From: an uncultured Flavobacteriaceae bacterium
Lineage (GTDB): Bacteria > Bacteroidota > Bacteroidia > Flavobacteriales > Flavobacteriaceae
Direction of reading: 5' to 3'
NCBI GenBank assembly: GCA_947494565.1
Contig: CANLVG010000006.1
Span: 62,001-126,000 of the forward strand
Length of the DNA stretch: 64,000 nucleotides
In this document: piece by piece, positions 44,610 through 57,284 of the stretch
Position numbering within the stretch: position 1 is the stretch's first letter
How the letters are laid out: every line of letters begins with the position of its first letter
Position numbers and translations under genes: made by a program
Notes under the pieces: generated by a model
Told to the model about the DNA's origin: nothing
The model's database searches: none
Seen by the model: the letters and a program-made list of their open reading frames with translations, nothing else

Positions 44610-47600
44610 ATGAAGAAAAATATACTTTTCGCCCTTGTATTTATTCTTGCAATTTTTCCAACTCTCGGCCAATGGACCCAAACAAACGGGCCAGAGGGGG
44701 GAGATACAAGTGATATTGTAGAACTTGGTTCTGATTTGTTTCTTTCCGCAAGTGCGGGAGGGGTTTACAAGTCAACTGATCAAGGCGAATCTTGGTTTGC
44801 TGTAAATACTGGATTACCAAATAATCGACAATCTTTGGCTTTGGTGGGATACGGAGATCAACTCTATGTCTCTCTTAGACAAAATGGAATTTATAAGTCT
44901 TTAGACGGTGGTTCTACATGGCTGCCATTGAATTCTGGTATCGAAAGAGAAACGTTCTATACGCTTCTAGTTGATGGGTCTAATATTTATGCTGGTCATG
45001 CCAATGGGGGAATGACCTATTCCAATGATGGTGGTTTGAGCTATAGCCACGTTGGAGATAATATTTCTAGCACCCAATTTCAAGATATAGCAGTACATGA
45101 ATCAAAGGTTTACGCAACCGGTGGTGGATTATTTGTGTCCATAGATGAAGGTGCGAGTTGGGAAAAAGTGAACATTCAAGGGGATGGTCCCATCTATGGA
45201 TACAAACTACTATCATTGGAAAACGCCTTGTATGTGATTGATAACAATAGGGTCTTTAAAACTACCGATGGCTTGGCCACATGGAGTGCTTCCCAGTATT
45301 TGAGCAGTGAAGGTGTTGTTAGTATTTCTTCCTACGAGGGTCTTCTCTATTTAGGAGCAACCCATGGCGATTATTACGTGTCAGACGATGAGGGATTGAA
45401 TTGGATTTTCAAACAGAACCCTGGTTCGACAAGTTACTCCACTAATATATGGGCGAATGGCAATAGAAGATTGATGACTGGAAGATCCGGTGTTTTTGCT
45501 TCCGATGATTCCGGATCCACTTGGTCCGAAAGTAATTCAGGGATTAAGGCTACTTACGCGAGAGCTTTATATTCCAATGGTTCTCATGTGTTCGCAGGTA
45601 CATTTGGTCAAGGAATGTTTCGCAGTAGCAATTCGGGTAACTCATGGCAGTCCTTAAATACAGGACTTGCAGATGGCAATTCTAAGGATATCTACGAAAT
45701 TCTTGAAGTGGAAGATACGATTTATATTGCTACAAGTAGAGGAATATTTTCTTCCGTGAATAATGGCGACTCTTGGACATTAAAACTAGACCCGGGATTG
45801 AACCAATACACACGTGACATGGCCTATGACAATGGCCTCTTTGTCACAGCTACTTCGGGTTCAAGTATCTACCTTTCCTCTGATATGACGCAAACTTGGT
45901 CACAAATACCGATCGATGCCTTAAGTCAGCCAGTTTTCTTTCAGGAAGTGGCCATGCAAGGTGATACTATTGCCATTAGCTCGGGAGCTGATATCTATGT
46001 CAGTTTGGACCTTGGTGAAAATTGGCAGAAAAGTGGGAGCGTTAGTAGTTCCCAAATTAACGGGTTGGAGATTTACGGCGATAAAATCTATATGTCTAAT
46101 TACAACGCTGTGTATGTAAGTAACGATTTTGGAGCCAGTTGGGAAATCTTGAATAACAGTTTTAGGCCTTATGGAATTCGCGATCTAAGAATTGTGGATA
46201 ACGTTATTTACGTGGCCTCGCAAAATGGCTTTTTTGTTACAGCGGAAGATCGAAGCGAATGGTATTCTTTATCGCAAGGTGTTGACGAAAAAGGATTATG
46301 GAGTTTTTCTATTGGTGAGAATTATGTTTATGGAGGAGTGGGTACCTCGAGCGTGTGGAAATTATCAAAATCCGAAGCTGCATTACCCCCTCCTATTGAG
46401 TATCCATTTGTCACCAGTTGGTATACTGGAGGTGAAGGAACCTCAGAACGCAATCAAATTACAATTCCGACCTACCCTGAAGCAACCTACGATTATGATG
46501 TTGATTGGGGCGATGGTACTACTTCGGAAGGGGTAACAGGTGATATTACACATACCTATGAAGTGGAAGGCAGTTACACTGTAAGTATAAGTGGTCAATT
46601 TCCAAGAATATACTTTAATAATTCCGGCGATGTAGGCAAATTCAATGGTATTCAAAGTTGGGGTACTATACAATGGTCTTCAATGGAAAATGCATTTTCA
46701 GGTTGTAGGTACCTACGTATCTCTGCCGCTGACATACCTGATTTTAGTAGCGTTGCTTCTACTGAACGGATGTTTGCTGATTGCAACAGACTTCTTGGAT
46801 TGTACAGCAGTATGCGAGTATGGGATATGAGTACTGTAATGAATATGAAGGGTATGTTTGCAAACGTGGAGTTTTTCGAAGTGGATTTATCTTCTTGGAA
46901 TGTGTCAAACGTCAAGAACATGGAAGGTATGTTCGAAAATGGAATCAACTTTCAAAACGATTTGAGTAGTTGGAATGTGGGCCAGGTAACTTCAATGAAG
47001 AATATGTTCAAAGGTTCACCTATCTTCAATAGCGATCTCTCGAGATGGAATGTAGGTAATGTAAATGACACCTCAGGTATGTTTCAGGGAGCATTGGGCT
47101 TTGATCAAGACCTGTCAGGTTGGAATGTCTCTGGGGTACAGCACATGGAAAAGATGTTTCTAGGAGTTTCCTTGAGTATGGAAAACTATGATGCCCTATT
47201 AGTCGGTTGGGGTAGCTTACCTAGTTTGCAAAATGCTGTGGTATTCGATGCTGGTCTAAGCGAGTATTGCGATGCAATGGCCGAGCGTCAAAGCATAGTA
47301 GATAACTATAATTGGACTATAAAGGATGCTGGTGAAAGTTGCACGATTGATACGGATAGCTTCATCATAGCTTGGAAAACTGATAATAACGGGGTATCCT
47401 ATGAGGACCAAATTACTATACCCACTGCTCCGGATACAGTATATGATTACAGGGTTGAATGGGGTGATGGGACTTTTGACGAAGGAATTACAAGTTCCAC
47501 ATCACATACCTACGAAGAACCAGGAACCTATCAAGTATCAATCTCTGGCACCTTCCCAAGGATATATTTCAACAATTCAGGGGATAGGGAAAAGATCATT

Positions 47601-50600
47601 CGAATTGTGCAGTGGGGAACTACAAAGTGGACATCCATGGATAGTGCGTTTTTCGGATGTAATCATCTTGATGTAATCGCGGAAGATGTTCCAAATCTAG
47701 AGAATGTCACTTCAATGGCATCAATGTTCTCGAACTGTTGGGCAATGAAGGGCAACGATTATTTTAAGACCTGGAATACATCAAGTGTTGTCGATATGTC
47801 TAGTTTATTTCTAGGGGCCTACAGTTTTGATATAGACATTGCGGATTGGGATGTTGCAAGTGTGACTAACATGTCGGCCATGTTTCAAGGTATTAACTTC
47901 AATCAACCGATCGGCTCATGGGATGTCAGCTCTGTAACGGATATGAACAGGATGTTTTTAGGCGCATATTACTTTAATCAAGATATAAGCAATTGGAATA
48001 CAGCCAATGTTCGCGACATGGCTCAGATGTTTAGCTATGCCAACAGTTTTAACCAAAATGTGACTGGTTGGAATGTCGCTATGGTAACAGACATGAGCTA
48101 TATGTTTAATAGTGCAAGAATCTTTAATCAAGATATCTCGAGTTGGGATACGGGCAATGTCACCAACATGAAGTATATGTTTTGGGGCTGCCGTGAGTTC
48201 AATCAAGATTTGTCTAGGTGGAATGTTTCCAAAGTTATCGATATGCAATCGATGTTTCAAGAGGCGGAGTTTTTTGATCAGAACCTGGCAGACTGGGATA
48301 TTCGATCAGTTCAAGATATGACTCTGATGTTCAAAGATGTGGTCCTCTCTCCCGATAACTATGATAGCACCTTAATTGCGTGGGCCTCAAACACCAATCT
48401 ACAAAATGGAGTTGTTTTCGATGCTGGTAACAGTAAGTATTGTTTGGGTGAACAAGCTAGACAAGCCTTGATATCTGATTATGGCTGGACGATTACCGAT
48501 AAAGGTCGAAAGTGTCCGATTTCTACCGATTCCATATGGCTGGAGGCAGAGTGTGCGGAGTATGGTACTCAATGGATGCTGACCCAAAATCAAGAAGCTT
48601 CTAAAAACCAGAGCTTAGTGTCCACTGGGACTAATTTCAACGCTCCCCCAGTCGATTTGAGTGCAATGATAACGTTTAGGTTTAAAGCTGAGGCCGGAAT
48701 GTATCGGGTTTATGGAAGGTCAAAAGCCTCGAATCAAGGGTCAGGCAGTTTCTGGGTCAGAGCGAATGGCGGAGACTGGTATTTATGGAATCTGATGACA
48801 GCGAGTGCTGAATTAGCATGGAGTCAGGTTTCTGATTCAAACAATGACCAGACCTTCGTACTATTTGATTTGTTGGAGGGTGATAATACCCTAGATTTTG
48901 CTGTACACGAAGCGGAAGTTGAATTGGACAAAATTTATGTTTCAAATACGAATGAGTTGCCGACTGAATTGGGTGATTCGGCGATCAATTGTCCTTTGGC
49001 CCCATTTGTAACTACTTGGAAAACCGATATAAGATATCAATATGATACCCAAATTACCATCCCGACTTTCGGTTCAGGATACAACTACAACATTGATTGG
49101 GGAGATGGAACCATAGAAGAAGGTATTACTGGTGAAATTTCACATTCCTATCAAGAACCCGGTACGTACCAAGTGTCAATTTCTGGTGATTTTCCGAGAC
49201 TGTATTTCAGTTATGGTCAAGATCGTAATAAGATTATTTCAGTGGATGCCTGGGGCGAAATCGAGTGGCTCTCCATGGAAAGGGCTTTTCAAGGATGCGA
49301 AAACCTAGTGGTGAATGCTGATGACCTGCCAAACTTAAATTTGGTTACCAGTACAAATTCCATGTTTTCAAATTGTAAAAACTTGATGGGAAATCAACAT
49401 TTCAATTCATGGGATGTAAGTCATATAAAGGATTTTGCTAACATGTTTGCTTGGACTGAAAATTTCGATAGTGATATCTCCGATTGGGACGTTTCAAATG
49501 GTGAAAGGTTCAATGGAATGTTCTCAGGAGCGCGGATGTTTAATCAGCCAATTGGGACATGGGACCTGCGGAATGCAAAAGACTTATCCTATATGTTCTC
49601 AGAAACCCAAAACTTCAATCAAGACCTGAGTGAATGGGAGTTTCCCTTGGTAACAAGTTTAAATGGCCTATTTCGAAATGCTCTGGTTTTCGACCAAGAT
49701 TTGGGGGAATGGAATATGGGAAATGTGAGTACAATGTGGAACTTTCTTGGAAATTCAGCTTTATCTAGGAAAAATTATGATAGCACCTTAATCAAATGGA
49801 CCGAATCGAACAACTTGAGTTTCGGTGTGCCCTTTGATGCCGGGAAAAGCGAGTTTTGCCTTGGAGCCGCCGCACGGAATAAGTTAATGAATGAATTTGC
49901 TTGGAATATTATAGATGCTGGCGAGAATTGTAGTAGTACCCTGCCTAGCGTGGATGCTGGTGATGATCAAGTAATTGTTCTTCCAGCGGTTTCTAGTGCG
50001 ACCTTCAAGGGTACGGCTACTGATTCAGATGGCGGAGCCATTGAAAATGTGGAATGGACACAGATTGAAGGTCCTGATTTGGCCCTTCTTGAAGGACAAA
50101 ACACTACCACTCTGGTCGTTACTGGCCTTATAACCGGTTCTTACATGTTTCGATTAACGGCTACCAATTATGAGGGTGATGTTGCATATGATGAGGTTGT
50201 TCTGGAAGTTCAATCTGGAGGTGGTGGGACCGCGCCTATTGCTGATGCAGGCGCAGATATTGAAAGTTCAGAGAATAGCATGACTTTAACGGGAATGGGG
50301 AGCGACCCTGACGGTAGTGATGTTACCTATTTATGGACTCAGTTGAGTGGACCCAATATAGCTGAACTATCAGGTGTTGCTACGCCCGAACTGCTTGTGA
50401 GTAATCTGATTCTTGGAGAATATACTTTTAGGCTGACCGTGGAAGATGAAGACAACGATTCCGCTTTCGATGATGTATTATTGACAGTAGTACCGGATTA
50501 TTCCCAACAAAGACCATTTGTCACTACTTGGAAAACCGATAATGTGGGAACTTCAGAAGACAATCAGATATCTATTTTAGTAGATCAGGAGAATAATTTC

Positions 50601-53600
50601 GTCTATGACTACACCGTAGACTGGGGAGATGGAACTTACTCTTTCCATGTTGCCGAAGAAGTTATGCATACCTATTCAGAACCTGGAACATATCAAGTAT
50701 CCATTTTCGGGGACTTTCCGGCAATTCTTTTGAATGACGAAGACGAATTCAGCAATACGAGAAGAGATGCCCATAAGTTGATTTCTATCGATCAATGGGG
50801 TGATATTGAATGGCAAACGATGGAAAGGGCCTTTGAATGGGGCAATGAACTGGAAATTTTGGCGGAGGATGCACCAGATTTATCAAGAGTACGTAGCGCA
50901 TCTCGAATGTTTGGGGGGTGTCTGAAGATGAGGGGTCATCCTTCGTTAGGGGCTTGGAATGTTTCAAGGCTTGAAGATATGAGTTACATGTTTGCCGCAA
51001 CCGATTTCGACCAAAATGTTTCGGAATGGAACGTTGCTGGAGTTACCAATATAATGGCAATGTTCATTTCTACACCTTTTAATCAGGATATTTCCAAATG
51101 GAATGTCGCCAACGTAATTGATATCAGTAATATGTTTTACGGCGCTGAAAACTTTAATCAAGATTTAGGGTCTTGGGATGTGTCTAAAGTTCAGCACATG
51201 AAAGAAATATTTAATGGAAGCGGGTTAGCGGTCGAGAATTATGACAAAACCCTTATCGGTTGGAGCAATCAACCAGTTCAATCAGGGATTACATTGCGTT
51301 CAGGAACCCTTCAGTATTGTCTGGCCGAAACTGCTCGACAAAAATTGATTGAGGACTTCGGATGGACTATCACTGATGGTGGGAAAGCGGAAGACTGTGC
51401 ACTTATTGTTGAGGAAGAAGTCGATTTGATATATGCGACCTACCTGCGACGAGCCAATAACCCAGAACCCAATGGCCCATTACTTCGTGTGGAGCAGGGC
51501 ATTCGGGAGGTCTACCTTAAATTTGATTTAAATGACATTGAGGGAACAATTACCGAAGCTCGTTTAGAGATGCAAGTAGCGAGTGACCCTGGTAAAGGAA
51601 TCCTTGAAGTATTCCTCGGTAGTAGTTCAGATTGGACGGAGACAGGTCTTAATGGAAGTAACAAGCCGATTACCTTAGGTAGTCCTTTGGGAGTCGTAAA
51701 TGGAACCCATTCAGTAGGGCAGACCAAAATGTGGAATTTGGATGTGGCTTCTTTGTCAACAGGGGGCGAATTGACACTTATCTTAAAGCATCGCAACGGC
51801 AATGATGTTGCTTTTGCCTCAGATGAAACGACCATGACTCCTAAGTTATACGTTTCGTATACAACGCAACCTGAACCACAGCGCCCTTTTATCACTACCT
51901 GGAAAACGGATAACTCTGGTGTTTCGGAAGATAATCAAATCACCATACCGACTTTTGAAGGCGAAGTATACAATTATACGGTAGATTGGGGAGACGGTTC
52001 ATCAGATGCTGGTGTAACCGGGGATATCACGCATACCTATGCAACTCCTGGTACGTATCAAGTTTCAATTTCAGAAGAATTTCCAAGAATTTATGACAAT
52101 TCGGATGCCCCTAAACTGATGGCGATAAACCAATGGGGCGATATCAAATGGTCCAGTATGCAGTTAGCATTTTCCGGTTGTGTGAATTTAGATGTTACTG
52201 CCGACGATATTCCTGACCTTTCAAATGTAACGAGCACACAATTCATGTTTGACAGTTGTTTTAACCTATTGGGAAATACAACTTTCAATGATTGGGATAC
52301 CTCAACTATCGTTGATATGTCCTTTATGTTTGCAGGCGCCCTGAGATTCAATCAACCTATAGGTCAATGGGACACCTCGAACGTAGTCAATATGGAAGAG
52401 CTATTTTTCTCTACCTCCTTTAATAGAGATATCAGTGGATGGAATACAGGTCAAGTAACTAATATGAGTGAAATGTTTGAAGCTTCGGCATTCAATCAAG
52501 ACATTTCGAGTTGGGATGTTTCCAAAGTGGAAAGTATGCACGAAATGTTCCAAGTTTCCTCCTTTAATCAAGATATATCTAGATGGGATGTTTCTAATGT
52601 CAAGAACATGTTTGGAATGTTCAGCGAAGCACGGAATTTCAATCAAAATTTAGGCTCTTGGAATGTAAGCGCCGTCAGTACTATGGGCGGTATTTTTGAT
52701 GAATCTGGTCTTTCCAATAACAACTACGATAAGATACTTATTGCTTGGAGTGCCTTGGAAGGTCTAAAAACTGGTGTTAAATTAGGCGCTTTCACCAACC
52801 AATATTGCTTAAGCAAGGAAGCTCGCCAAAAATTGATCGACGATTTTGGATGGATTATTACTGACGAAGGTTTAGCGGAAGAGTGTGATCAAATCGTAGA
52901 GGGTGAAGCCGACCTTATTGCCGCAACATACTTGCAACGAGCAAAGAATCCTGAACCTACTGGTCCTTTACTTCGAGTGCAATCAGGAATACGAGAAACC
53001 TACCTTAAATTCGATATGAGTAACATTAATGGTACTATTACCGAAGCCCGTTTAGAAATGCAAGTGGCTAGCGATCCAGGAAATGGAAACCTGCAAGTGT
53101 TTTTAGGGAGCAGCTCGGAATGGACCGAGACCGGATTGAATGGAGGAAATAAACCCATGGCTGTAGGGAATGCACTTGCTGCCATTACTGGAGGGCACAC
53201 CGTAGGTCAAACCAAGGTGTGGAACCTTGACGTTGGAAGTTTATCCACGGATGATACCTTGACCTTGATTATCAAACAAAGTGGAGGCAATGATGTGGCA
53301 TTTGCATCCGATGAGACAGTAAACGCACCAAAACTATTTGTTTCATACAGTACGGTTCCTGAACCGCAACGTCCATTTGTCACTACTTGGAAAACGGATA
53401 ATCCCGGATTTTTAGAAGGATCGGATAATCAAATTACCATAAAAACCCATCAGGAGGAAAGTTATGCCTATACGGTACATTGGGGCGATGGTACTTCTGA
53501 CTCGGGAGTTACGGGCGATATCACCCATACTTATCCAGAGGTAGGCATTTATAAGGTTTCCATTTCAGGCTCTTTTCCAAGAATTCACTTCGTGGGATTG

Positions 53601-55220
53601 CAGAAGATAATCGAGGTGAATCAATGGGGTTCTACAAAATGGTCAAGTATGGCGTCGGCTTTTGCAGCATGTGCATATCTGGATGTCGTGGCACTTGATG
53701 TACCGGATTTGTCAAATGTTACTGACTTAAGTGGAATGTTCGACTCATGCGCATCCTTAAAAGGAAACGATAGTTTCAATGAATGGGATACGAGTGCTGC
53801 GACCAATATGCGTGAAATGTTTGCTTTCACAAATATCTTCAACCAAGATATAGGCCGTTGGGATACAGGGTCCGTTACGAACATGAATAGAATGTTTATG
53901 TATACCATTGAATTCAATCAGAATATTGGGGCTTGGGATACTAGTTCTGTGGTGGATATGGGGGGAATGTTCATCGAGACAACCGCATTTAACCAAGATA
54001 TCGGTAGTTGGGACACAAGTTCGGTCACCAATATGGATAGCCTCTTTCCTTTTGCAGTGTCCTTTAACCAAGATATCAGTGATTGGGATACGAGCTCGGT
54101 GACGAATATGAACTCAATGTTCTATGATTCCGATGCTTTCAACCAGGATATCAGCAGTTGGGACACCAGTTCGGTGACGACTATGAACTCAATGTTTGCA
54201 GAAACCACTGTTTTTGACCAAAATCTTGGCGCTTGGGACGTCAGTTCTGTCACTAAGATGAGAAACATGTTCTTTTCTTCCGGTTTATCGGTGGAGAATT
54301 ATGATAAAACCTTGCAAGGTTGGAGTGCGCAATCACTTCAAAACGGAGTTGTATTTGATGGCGGTAACAGTCAATACTGCCTTGGTGAAGTGGCCCGACA
54401 AAAGTTGAGCGACGATTTTGGTTGGATTATTACTGATGGGGGCAAGGCCACAGATTGTAGTCTTGTTGTAGAAGGAGAAGCCGACCTGATTCATGCGACC
54501 TATCTGCAACGGGCAAATAATCCTCAACCCAATGGTCCTTTGCTACGCGTTGAAAAGGGAATAAGAGAGACGTATCTCAAGTTTGATTTGAGCGACTTCT
54601 CCGGTTCAATAACTGAGGCCCGATTGGAGATGCAGGTAGCGAGCGACCCGGGTAACGGAACTGTTGAGGTTTTCTTGGGAAGTAATTCAAACTGGACCGA
54701 AACTGGCCTAAACGGTAGCAACAAACCACTCGAAGTAGGAGTTGCACTGGCTGCCATAGGCGGATCACATGCGGTAGGGCAGGCCAAAGTCTGGAATTTG
54801 GATGTTGCTTCTTTATCCACAGGAGGCGAACTGACCTTGATCGTGAAGCAAAGTAGTGGCAACGATATGGCCTTCGCTTCCGATGAGACCTTTAATGCGC
54901 CACGCTTGGTAGTGACCACTACCTCGGTCAATACCTTGGGGTCTGGAGCAAGTCTATCGGGTATCTTAAGTTTGTCACCTAACCCGGCGGTGAACGAGGT
55001 TCGGGTATCTTTTGTATCTCCTGAGGGGGTAGAGCTCGTGAACGACATCATGGTATACGATACCACAGGAAGATTAGTACATACGGTTTCCGCAACGGAA
55101 GCGGATATCGAAGGTGCTTTCGAAATTGATGTACGAAGCTTGCAAAGTGGAATCTATTTCATCAGAACGTATGATGAAAACGGCGTGCCCTATCAAAAGC
55201 AAATGGCGATTGAACGCTAA
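44610..55220 (+). CDS. Giant T9SS protein with BNR propeller and six PKD-like/BspA-type repeat modules
   Basis: 3536 residues from ATG 44610 ([20 protein letters not shown], a signal peptide); an ATG at 44571 would add 13 odd residues. Order: BNR/sortilin-like propeller 20-593 with about ten Asp-box units such as STDQGESW and SLDGGSTW; six modules starting near 594, 914, 1464, 1967, 2424 and 2921, each a PKD-like domain ([27 protein letters not shown]) joined to DUF285/BspA-type repeats of about 25 residues ([18 protein letters not shown]); a CBM-like domain 1307-1458; two PKD/REJ-like domains 1780-1963; three DNRLRE-like domains near 2269, 2762 and 3288; T9SS type A tail 3450-3536 ending QKQMAIER. 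Likely a surface adhesin or matrix protein. No enzymatic domain was recognised. Terminator follows at 55235. Confidence 0.9.
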   Translation: MKKNILFALVFILAIFPTLGQWTQTNGPEGGDTSDIVELGSDLFLSASAGGVYKSTDQGESWFAVNTGLPNNRQSLALVGYGDQLYVSLRQNGIYKSLDGGSTWLPLNSGIERETFYTLLVDGSNIYAGHANGGMTYSNDGGLSYSHVGDNISSTQFQDIAVHESKVYATGGGLFVSIDEGASWEKVNIQGDGPIYGYKLLSLENALYVIDNNRVFKTTDGLATWSASQYLSSEGVVSISSYEGLLYLGATHGDYYVSDDEGLNWIFKQNPGSTSYSTNIWANGNRRLMTGRSGVFASDDSGSTWSESNSGIKATYARALYSNGSHVFAGTFGQGMFRSSNSGNSWQSLNTGLADGNSKDIYEILEVEDTIYIATSRGIFSSVNNGDSWTLKLDPGLNQYTRDMAYDNGLFVTATSGSSIYLSSDMTQTWSQIPIDALSQPVFFQEVAMQGDTIAISSGADIYVSLDLGENWQKSGSVSSSQINGLEIYGDKIYMSNYNAVYVSNDFGASWEILNNSFRPYGIRDLRIVDNVIYVASQNGFFVTAEDRSEWYSLSQGVDEKGLWSFSIGENYVYGGVGTSSVWKLSKSEAALPPPIEYPFVTSWYTGGEGTSERNQITIPTYPEATYDYDVDWGDGTTSEGVTGDITHTYEVEGSYTVSISGQFPRIYFNNSGDVGKFNGIQSWGTIQWSSMENAFSGCRYLRISAADIPDFSSVASTERMFADCNRLLGLYSSMRVWDMSTVMNMKGMFANVEFFEVDLSSWNVSNVKNMEGMFENGINFQNDLSSWNVGQVTSMKNMFKGSPIFNSDLSRWNVGNVNDTSGMFQGALGFDQDLSGWNVSGVQHMEKMFLGVSLSMENYDALLVGWGSLPSLQNAVVFDAGLSEYCDAMAERQSIVDNYNWTIKDAGESCTIDTDSFIIAWKTDNNGVSYEDQITIPTAPDTVYDYRVEWGDGTFDEGITSSTSHTYEEPGTYQVSISGTFPRIYFNNSGDREKIIRIVQWGTTKWTSMDSAFFGCNHLDVIAEDVPNLENVTSMASMFSNCWAMKGNDYFKTWNTSSVVDMSSLFLGAYSFDIDIADWDVASVTNMSAMFQGINFNQPIGSWDVSSVTDMNRMFLGAYYFNQDISNWNTANVRDMAQMFSYANSFNQNVTGWNVAMVTDMSYMFNSARIFNQDISSWDTGNVTNMKYMFWGCREFNQDLSRWNVSKVIDMQSMFQEAEFFDQNLADWDIRSVQDMTLMFKDVVLSPDNYDSTLIAWASNTNLQNGVVFDAGNSKYCLGEQARQALISDYGWTITDKGRKCPISTDSIWLEAECAEYGTQWMLTQNQEASKNQSLVSTGTNFNAPPVDLSAMITFRFKAEAGMYRVYGRSKASNQGSGSFWVRANGGDWYLWNLMTASAELAWSQVSDSNNDQTFVLFDLLEGDNTLDFAVHEAEVELDKIYVSNTNELPTELGDSAINCPLAPFVTTWKTDIRYQYDTQITIPTFGSGYNYNIDWGDGTIEEGITGEISHSYQEPGTYQVSISGDFPRLYFSYGQDRNKIISVDAWGEIEWLSMERAFQGCENLVVNADDLPNLNLVTSTNSMFSNCKNLMGNQHFNSWDVSHIKDFANMFAWTENFDSDISDWDVSNGERFNGMFSGARMFNQPIGTWDLRNAKDLSYMFSETQNFNQDLSEWEFPLVTSLNGLFRNALVFDQDLGEWNMGNVSTMWNFLGNSALSRKNYDSTLIKWTESNNLSFGVPFDAGKSEFCLGAAARNKLMNEFAWNIIDAGENCSSTLPSVDAGDDQVIVLPAVSSATFKGTATDSDGGAIENVEWTQIEGPDLALLEGQNTTTLVVTGLITGSYMFRLTATNYEGDVAYDEVVLEVQSGGGGTAPIADAGADIESSENSMTLTGMGSDPDGSDVTYLWTQLSGPNIAELSGVATPELLVSNLILGEYTFRLTVEDEDNDSAFDDVLLTVVPDYSQQRPFVTTWKTDNVGTSEDNQISILVDQENNFVYDYTVDWGDGTYSFHVAEEVMHTYSEPGTYQVSIFGDFPAILLNDEDEFSNTRRDAHKLISIDQWGDIEWQTMERAFEWGNELEILAEDAPDLSRVRSASRMFGGCLKMRGHPSLGAWNVSRLEDMSYMFAATDFDQNVSEWNVAGVTNIMAMFISTPFNQDISKWNVANVIDISNMFYGAENFNQDLGSWDVSKVQHMKEIFNGSGLAVENYDKTLIGWSNQPVQSGITLRSGTLQYCLAETARQKLIEDFGWTITDGGKAEDCALIVEEEVDLIYATYLRRANNPEPNGPLLRVEQGIREVYLKFDLNDIEGTITEARLEMQVASDPGKGILEVFLGSSSDWTETGLNGSNKPITLGSPLGVVNGTHSVGQTKMWNLDVASLSTGGELTLILKHRNGNDVAFASDETTMTPKLYVSYTTQPEPQRPFITTWKTDNSGVSEDNQITIPTFEGEVYNYTVDWGDGSSDAGVTGDITHTYATPGTYQVSISEEFPRIYDNSDAPKLMAINQWGDIKWSSMQLAFSGCVNLDVTADDIPDLSNVTSTQFMFDSCFNLLGNTTFNDWDTSTIVDMSFMFAGALRFNQPIGQWDTSNVVNMEELFFSTSFNRDISGWNTGQVTNMSEMFEASAFNQDISSWDVSKVESMHEMFQVSSFNQDISRWDVSNVKNMFGMFSEARNFNQNLGSWNVSAVSTMGGIFDESGLSNNNYDKILIAWSALEGLKTGVKLGAFTNQYCLSKEARQKLIDDFGWIITDEGLAEECDQIVEGEADLIAATYLQRAKNPEPTGPLLRVQSGIRETYLKFDMSNINGTITEARLEMQVASDPGNGNLQVFLGSSSEWTETGLNGGNKPMAVGNALAAITGGHTVGQTKVWNLDVGSLSTDDTLTLIIKQSGGNDVAFASDETVNAPKLFVSYSTVPEPQRPFVTTWKTDNPGFLEGSDNQITIKTHQEESYAYTVHWGDGTSDSGVTGDITHTYPEVGIYKVSISGSFPRIHFVGLQKIIEVNQWGSTKWSSMASAFAACAYLDVVALDVPDLSNVTDLSGMFDSCASLKGNDSFNEWDTSAATNMREMFAFTNIFNQDIGRWDTGSVTNMNRMFMYTIEFNQNIGAWDTSSVVDMGGMFIETTAFNQDIGSWDTSSVTNMDSLFPFAVSFNQDISDWDTSSVTNMNSMFYDSDAFNQDISSWDTSSVTTMNSMFAETTVFDQNLGAWDVSSVTKMRNMFFSSGLSVENYDKTLQGWSAQSLQNGVVFDGGNSQYCLGEVARQKLSDDFGWIITDGGKATDCSLVVEGEADLIHATYLQRANNPQPNGPLLRVEKGIRETYLKFDLSDFSGSITEARLEMQVASDPGNGTVEVFLGSNSNWTETGLNGSNKPLEVGVALAAIGGSHAVGQAKVWNLDVASLSTGGELTLIVKQSSGNDMAFASDETFNAPRLVVTTTSVNTLGSGASLSGILSLSPNPAVNEVRVSFVSPEGVELVNDIMVYDTTGRLVHTVSATEADIEGAFEIDVRSLQSGIYFIRTYDENGVPYQKQMAIER
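46390..54460 (+). repeat. Six degenerate PKD-like plus BspA/DUF285 modules in the third giant gene
   Basis: Modules begin near 46390, 47350, 49000, 50510, 51880 and 53370. Each ends with a line like [10 protein letters not shown], then YCLGEXARQKLIXDFGW and TITDGGKA (X variable). The copies are diverged at DNA level except for short stretches such as the [11 protein letters not shown]-coding units near 53940-54190. Confidence 0.85.
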
Positions 55221-55234
55221 AATATAATTTAACT

Positions 55235-55266
55235 AAAAAAAGGAGGTCCATCGACCTCCTTTTTTT
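55235..55266. terminator. Bidirectional terminator between the third giant gene and yebC
   Basis: AAAAAAAGGAGGTC pairs with GACCTCCTTTTTTT around a 4-base loop, giving a terminator usable on both strands between convergent genes. Confidence 0.92.
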
Positions 55267-55284
55267 GGTTATATATCGTGAACG

Positions 55285-55995
55285 TTACTCCTGCATGGTA
55301 TGGTATACATTCTGCACATCATCGTCTTCCTCAATTTTTTCCAATAGTTTCTCCACATCTGCGGCATCTTCTTCGGAAAGTTGTTTGGTCACCTGGGGAA
55401 TACGCTCAAAACCAGAAGACAATATTTCAATTTCGCGCGATTCCAATTCTTTTTGAATGGCCCCGAAACTTTCAAAAGGCGCATAGATCAGAATACCATC
55501 ATCATCCACAAAAACTTCCTCTGCCCCGTAGTCGATCATTTCCAATTCAAGCTCCTCCGGGTCGATGCCCTCAGAAGGAATTCTAAAATTACAGGTATGG
55601 TCGAACATAAATTCTACCGAACCTGAAGTACCCAGGCTTCCGTTGCACTTATTAAAATAGCTGCGCACATTGGCGACTGTTCGGGTGTTGTTGTCCGTAG
55701 CGGTTTCTATCAATATGGCAATACCGTGTGGAGCGTAGCCTTCAAAAAGCACTTCTTTATAGTCCCCTAGATTTTTATCGCTTGCCCGCTTAATGGCACG
55801 CTCGATATTGTCCTTGGGCATGTTTACCGCCTTGGCATTCTGTATGACCGCACGTAGTCGAGAATTGGCATCCGGGTCTGGTCCACCTTCCTTGACCGCA
55901 ATGACAATGTCCTTGCCAATACGTGTAAAGGCCTTGGACATAGCGGACCACCGTTTCATTTTACGTGCTTTTCGAAACTCAAAAGCTCTTCCCAT
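55285..55995 (-). CDS. yebC: YebC/PmpR family protein
   Basis: 236 residues, the typical length. The N-terminal MGRAFEFRKARKMKRWSAMS, KAFTRIGKDIVIAVKEGG and the DKNLGDYKEVLFEGYAPHG segment are family features, with the two-lobed C-terminal domain after them. Family members are described as DNA-binding transcriptional regulators; more recent work on YebC proteins and human TACO1 points to a role in translating difficult sequences such as proline runs. It has its own promoter at 56026-56055 and is convergent with the third giant gene. Confidence 0.93.
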   Translation of the reverse strand: MGRAFEFRKARKMKRWSAMSKAFTRIGKDIVIAVKEGGPDPDANSRLRAVIQNAKAVNMPKDNIERAIKRASDKNLGDYKEVLFEGYAPHGIAILIETATDNNTRTVANVRSYFNKCNGSLGTSGSVEFMFDHTCNFRIPSEGIDPEELELEMIDYGAEEVFVDDDGILIYAPFESFGAIQKELESREIEILSSGFERIPQVTKQLSEEDAADVEKLLEKIEEDDDVQNVYHTMQE

Positions 55996-56025
55996 GGTAA
56001 ATCGTTATTTTAATTTGAACGATAG

Positions 56026-56055
56026 CAAATTTAAGAAAATCAAGTTCAAGCACAA
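56026..56055 (-). promoter_or_regulatory. Promoter of yebC
   Basis: On the minus strand TTG (56055-56053) is followed after 19 bases by TAAATTTG (56033-56026), an exact Bacteroidota promoter pattern, about 30 bases before the yebC start. The heptamer array begins 35 bases further upstream. Confidence 0.7.
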
Positions 56056-56090
56056 GTAGGGCGTAAAGAATGAATTATTTCAATACTTTT

Positions 56091-56146
56091 CCTAACTCCT
56101 AACTCCTAACTCCTAACTCCTAACTCCTAACTCCTAACTCCTAACT
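56091..56146. repeat. Heptanucleotide tandem array, eight copies of CCTAACT
   Basis: Eight perfect head-to-tail copies (56 bp) between the end of phhB and the yebC promoter. It is followed by CTTGAG, a broken copy. Arrays of this kind can change copy number by slipped replication. Confidence 0.95.
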
Positions 56147-56155
56147 CTTGAGATA

Positions 56156-56443
56156 TCACTCCCCATCGATGATTTCCTCGATCGTATGTGCCAACTTGAA
56201 GTCTTTTTCGGTTACACCACCCGCGTCATGGGTATTCAGCCGAATATGAAGGTTTTTGTATACATTGCTCCAATCTGGGTGATGGCCTTGTTTTTCACAT
56301 TCAAAAGCGATTCGCGTCATCGTGGCGAAGGCTTCTTTAAAATTGGCAAATTCGAAAGAGGTTTCAATAGCACCGTCGACATACTCCCAGCCCTCTAATT
56401 TTCCCAAATATTCATTGATTTGTTGATCTGATAGTTTTTCCAT
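56156..56443 (-). CDS. phhB: 4a-hydroxytetrahydrobiopterin dehydratase
   Basis: Recycles the oxidised pterin cofactor made by aromatic amino acid hydroxylases. 95 residues, normal for the family. The signature is near the middle to end: EKQGHHPDWSNVYKNLHIRL and THDAGGVTEKDFKLA, with the paired histidines. The phenylalanine hydroxylase gene it normally serves is not in the window. It follows the SDR gene by 16 bp and is probably the last gene of the gcvT-glsA-SDR-phhB transcript. Confidence 0.94.
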   Translation of the reverse strand: MEKLSDQQINEYLGKLEGWEYVDGAIETSFEFANFKEAFATMTRIAFECEKQGHHPDWSNVYKNLHIRLNTHDAGGVTEKDFKLAHTIEEIIDGE

Positions 56444-56459
56444 AATTCTCTTTTTGTTT

Positions 56460-57281
56460 CTATGTCATCATATGATGATCGATGATTTCTTGATAGCCGA
56501 TCTGTAGATTCTTGGGTAACTTATTATCCTTGGGAAGAACGGCCAAATAACGCTCGTCATTCGTAGTGAAAACCCTTTTGAAAATGGGATTGAAGTTACC
56601 GATACGATCCACGACCTCTTTGATGAAGTCTTCATGATGCACCAGATCCTTGCTTCCCAAATGATAGATTCCACTTTTGTTTCGGTTGATCAAATAGTGA
56701 ATCTGCTGTGTTAATTTGTCATCATTGGTTACATTGAGAATCAGATTCGGAAAGACTTCCACCGGCTCGTTATCCAAAATGAATTTCTTTATCTCTTTGA
56801 TTCGTGGTGAGGCATTGCCAAAAACCATAGGTACCCTTAAGATAGCCATTTTTTTCGCAGGTAATCGCAGAAGCATGTTTTCGATCTTGATTTTCAACCG
56901 ACCATAAACACTTTCCGATAGGGTCTTGTCATTTTCGTATGAGGGGTATTTACTGTAGGCATCAAATACATTGGCCGACGAAATAAAATAAAGTTTGCAG
57001 TCTCTTTTTGAGATATACTCTACCAGATGCTGATGTGCTTGTACCTGAGCAGCGAAATTTCCTCTAAGGGCCGAAATGATGAGTTGTGGGCGGACTTTAT
57101 CCACCAATTCAAAAACATCATCTTCCTGCATATCGTAGCGGAAAAACTGCTGATTGTTTTCGAATGTCCTTCGAGCGGTAAAATAGGTGCCATAGGTATC
57201 GAAATAATTACAGAGCTCCTTATAAATGGCATTTCCCAAAAAACCACTTCCTCCTAAAATGAGTATTTTTTTTGCTTCCAA
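56460..57281 (-). CDS. NAD(P)-dependent sugar epimerase/dehydratase-like protein (extended SDR)
   Basis: 273 residues. The Rossmann loop ILILGGSGFLGNAIY is at 6-20 and the catalytic YxxxK appears as SVYGRLKIKIE (about 143-153), after YFISSANVFDAYSKYPSYEN. The layout is closest to RmlD-like dTDP-sugar reductases, but it lacks neighbours of dTDP-rhamnose synthesis, so the substrate is open. Three bases separate it from glsA, and 16 from phhB. Confidence 0.85.
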   Translation of the reverse strand: MEAKKILILGGSGFLGNAIYKELCNYFDTYGTYFTARRTFENNQQFFRYDMQEDDVFELVDKVRPQLIISALRGNFAAQVQAHQHLVEYISKRDCKLYFISSANVFDAYSKYPSYENDKTLSESVYGRLKIKIENMLLRLPAKKMAILRVPMVFGNASPRIKEIKKFILDNEPVEVFPNLILNVTNDDKLTQQIHYLINRNKSGIYHLGSKDLVHHEDFIKEVVDRIGNFNPIFKRVFTTNDERYLAVLPKDNKLPKNLQIGYQEIIDHHMMT

Positions 57282-57284
57282 AAC

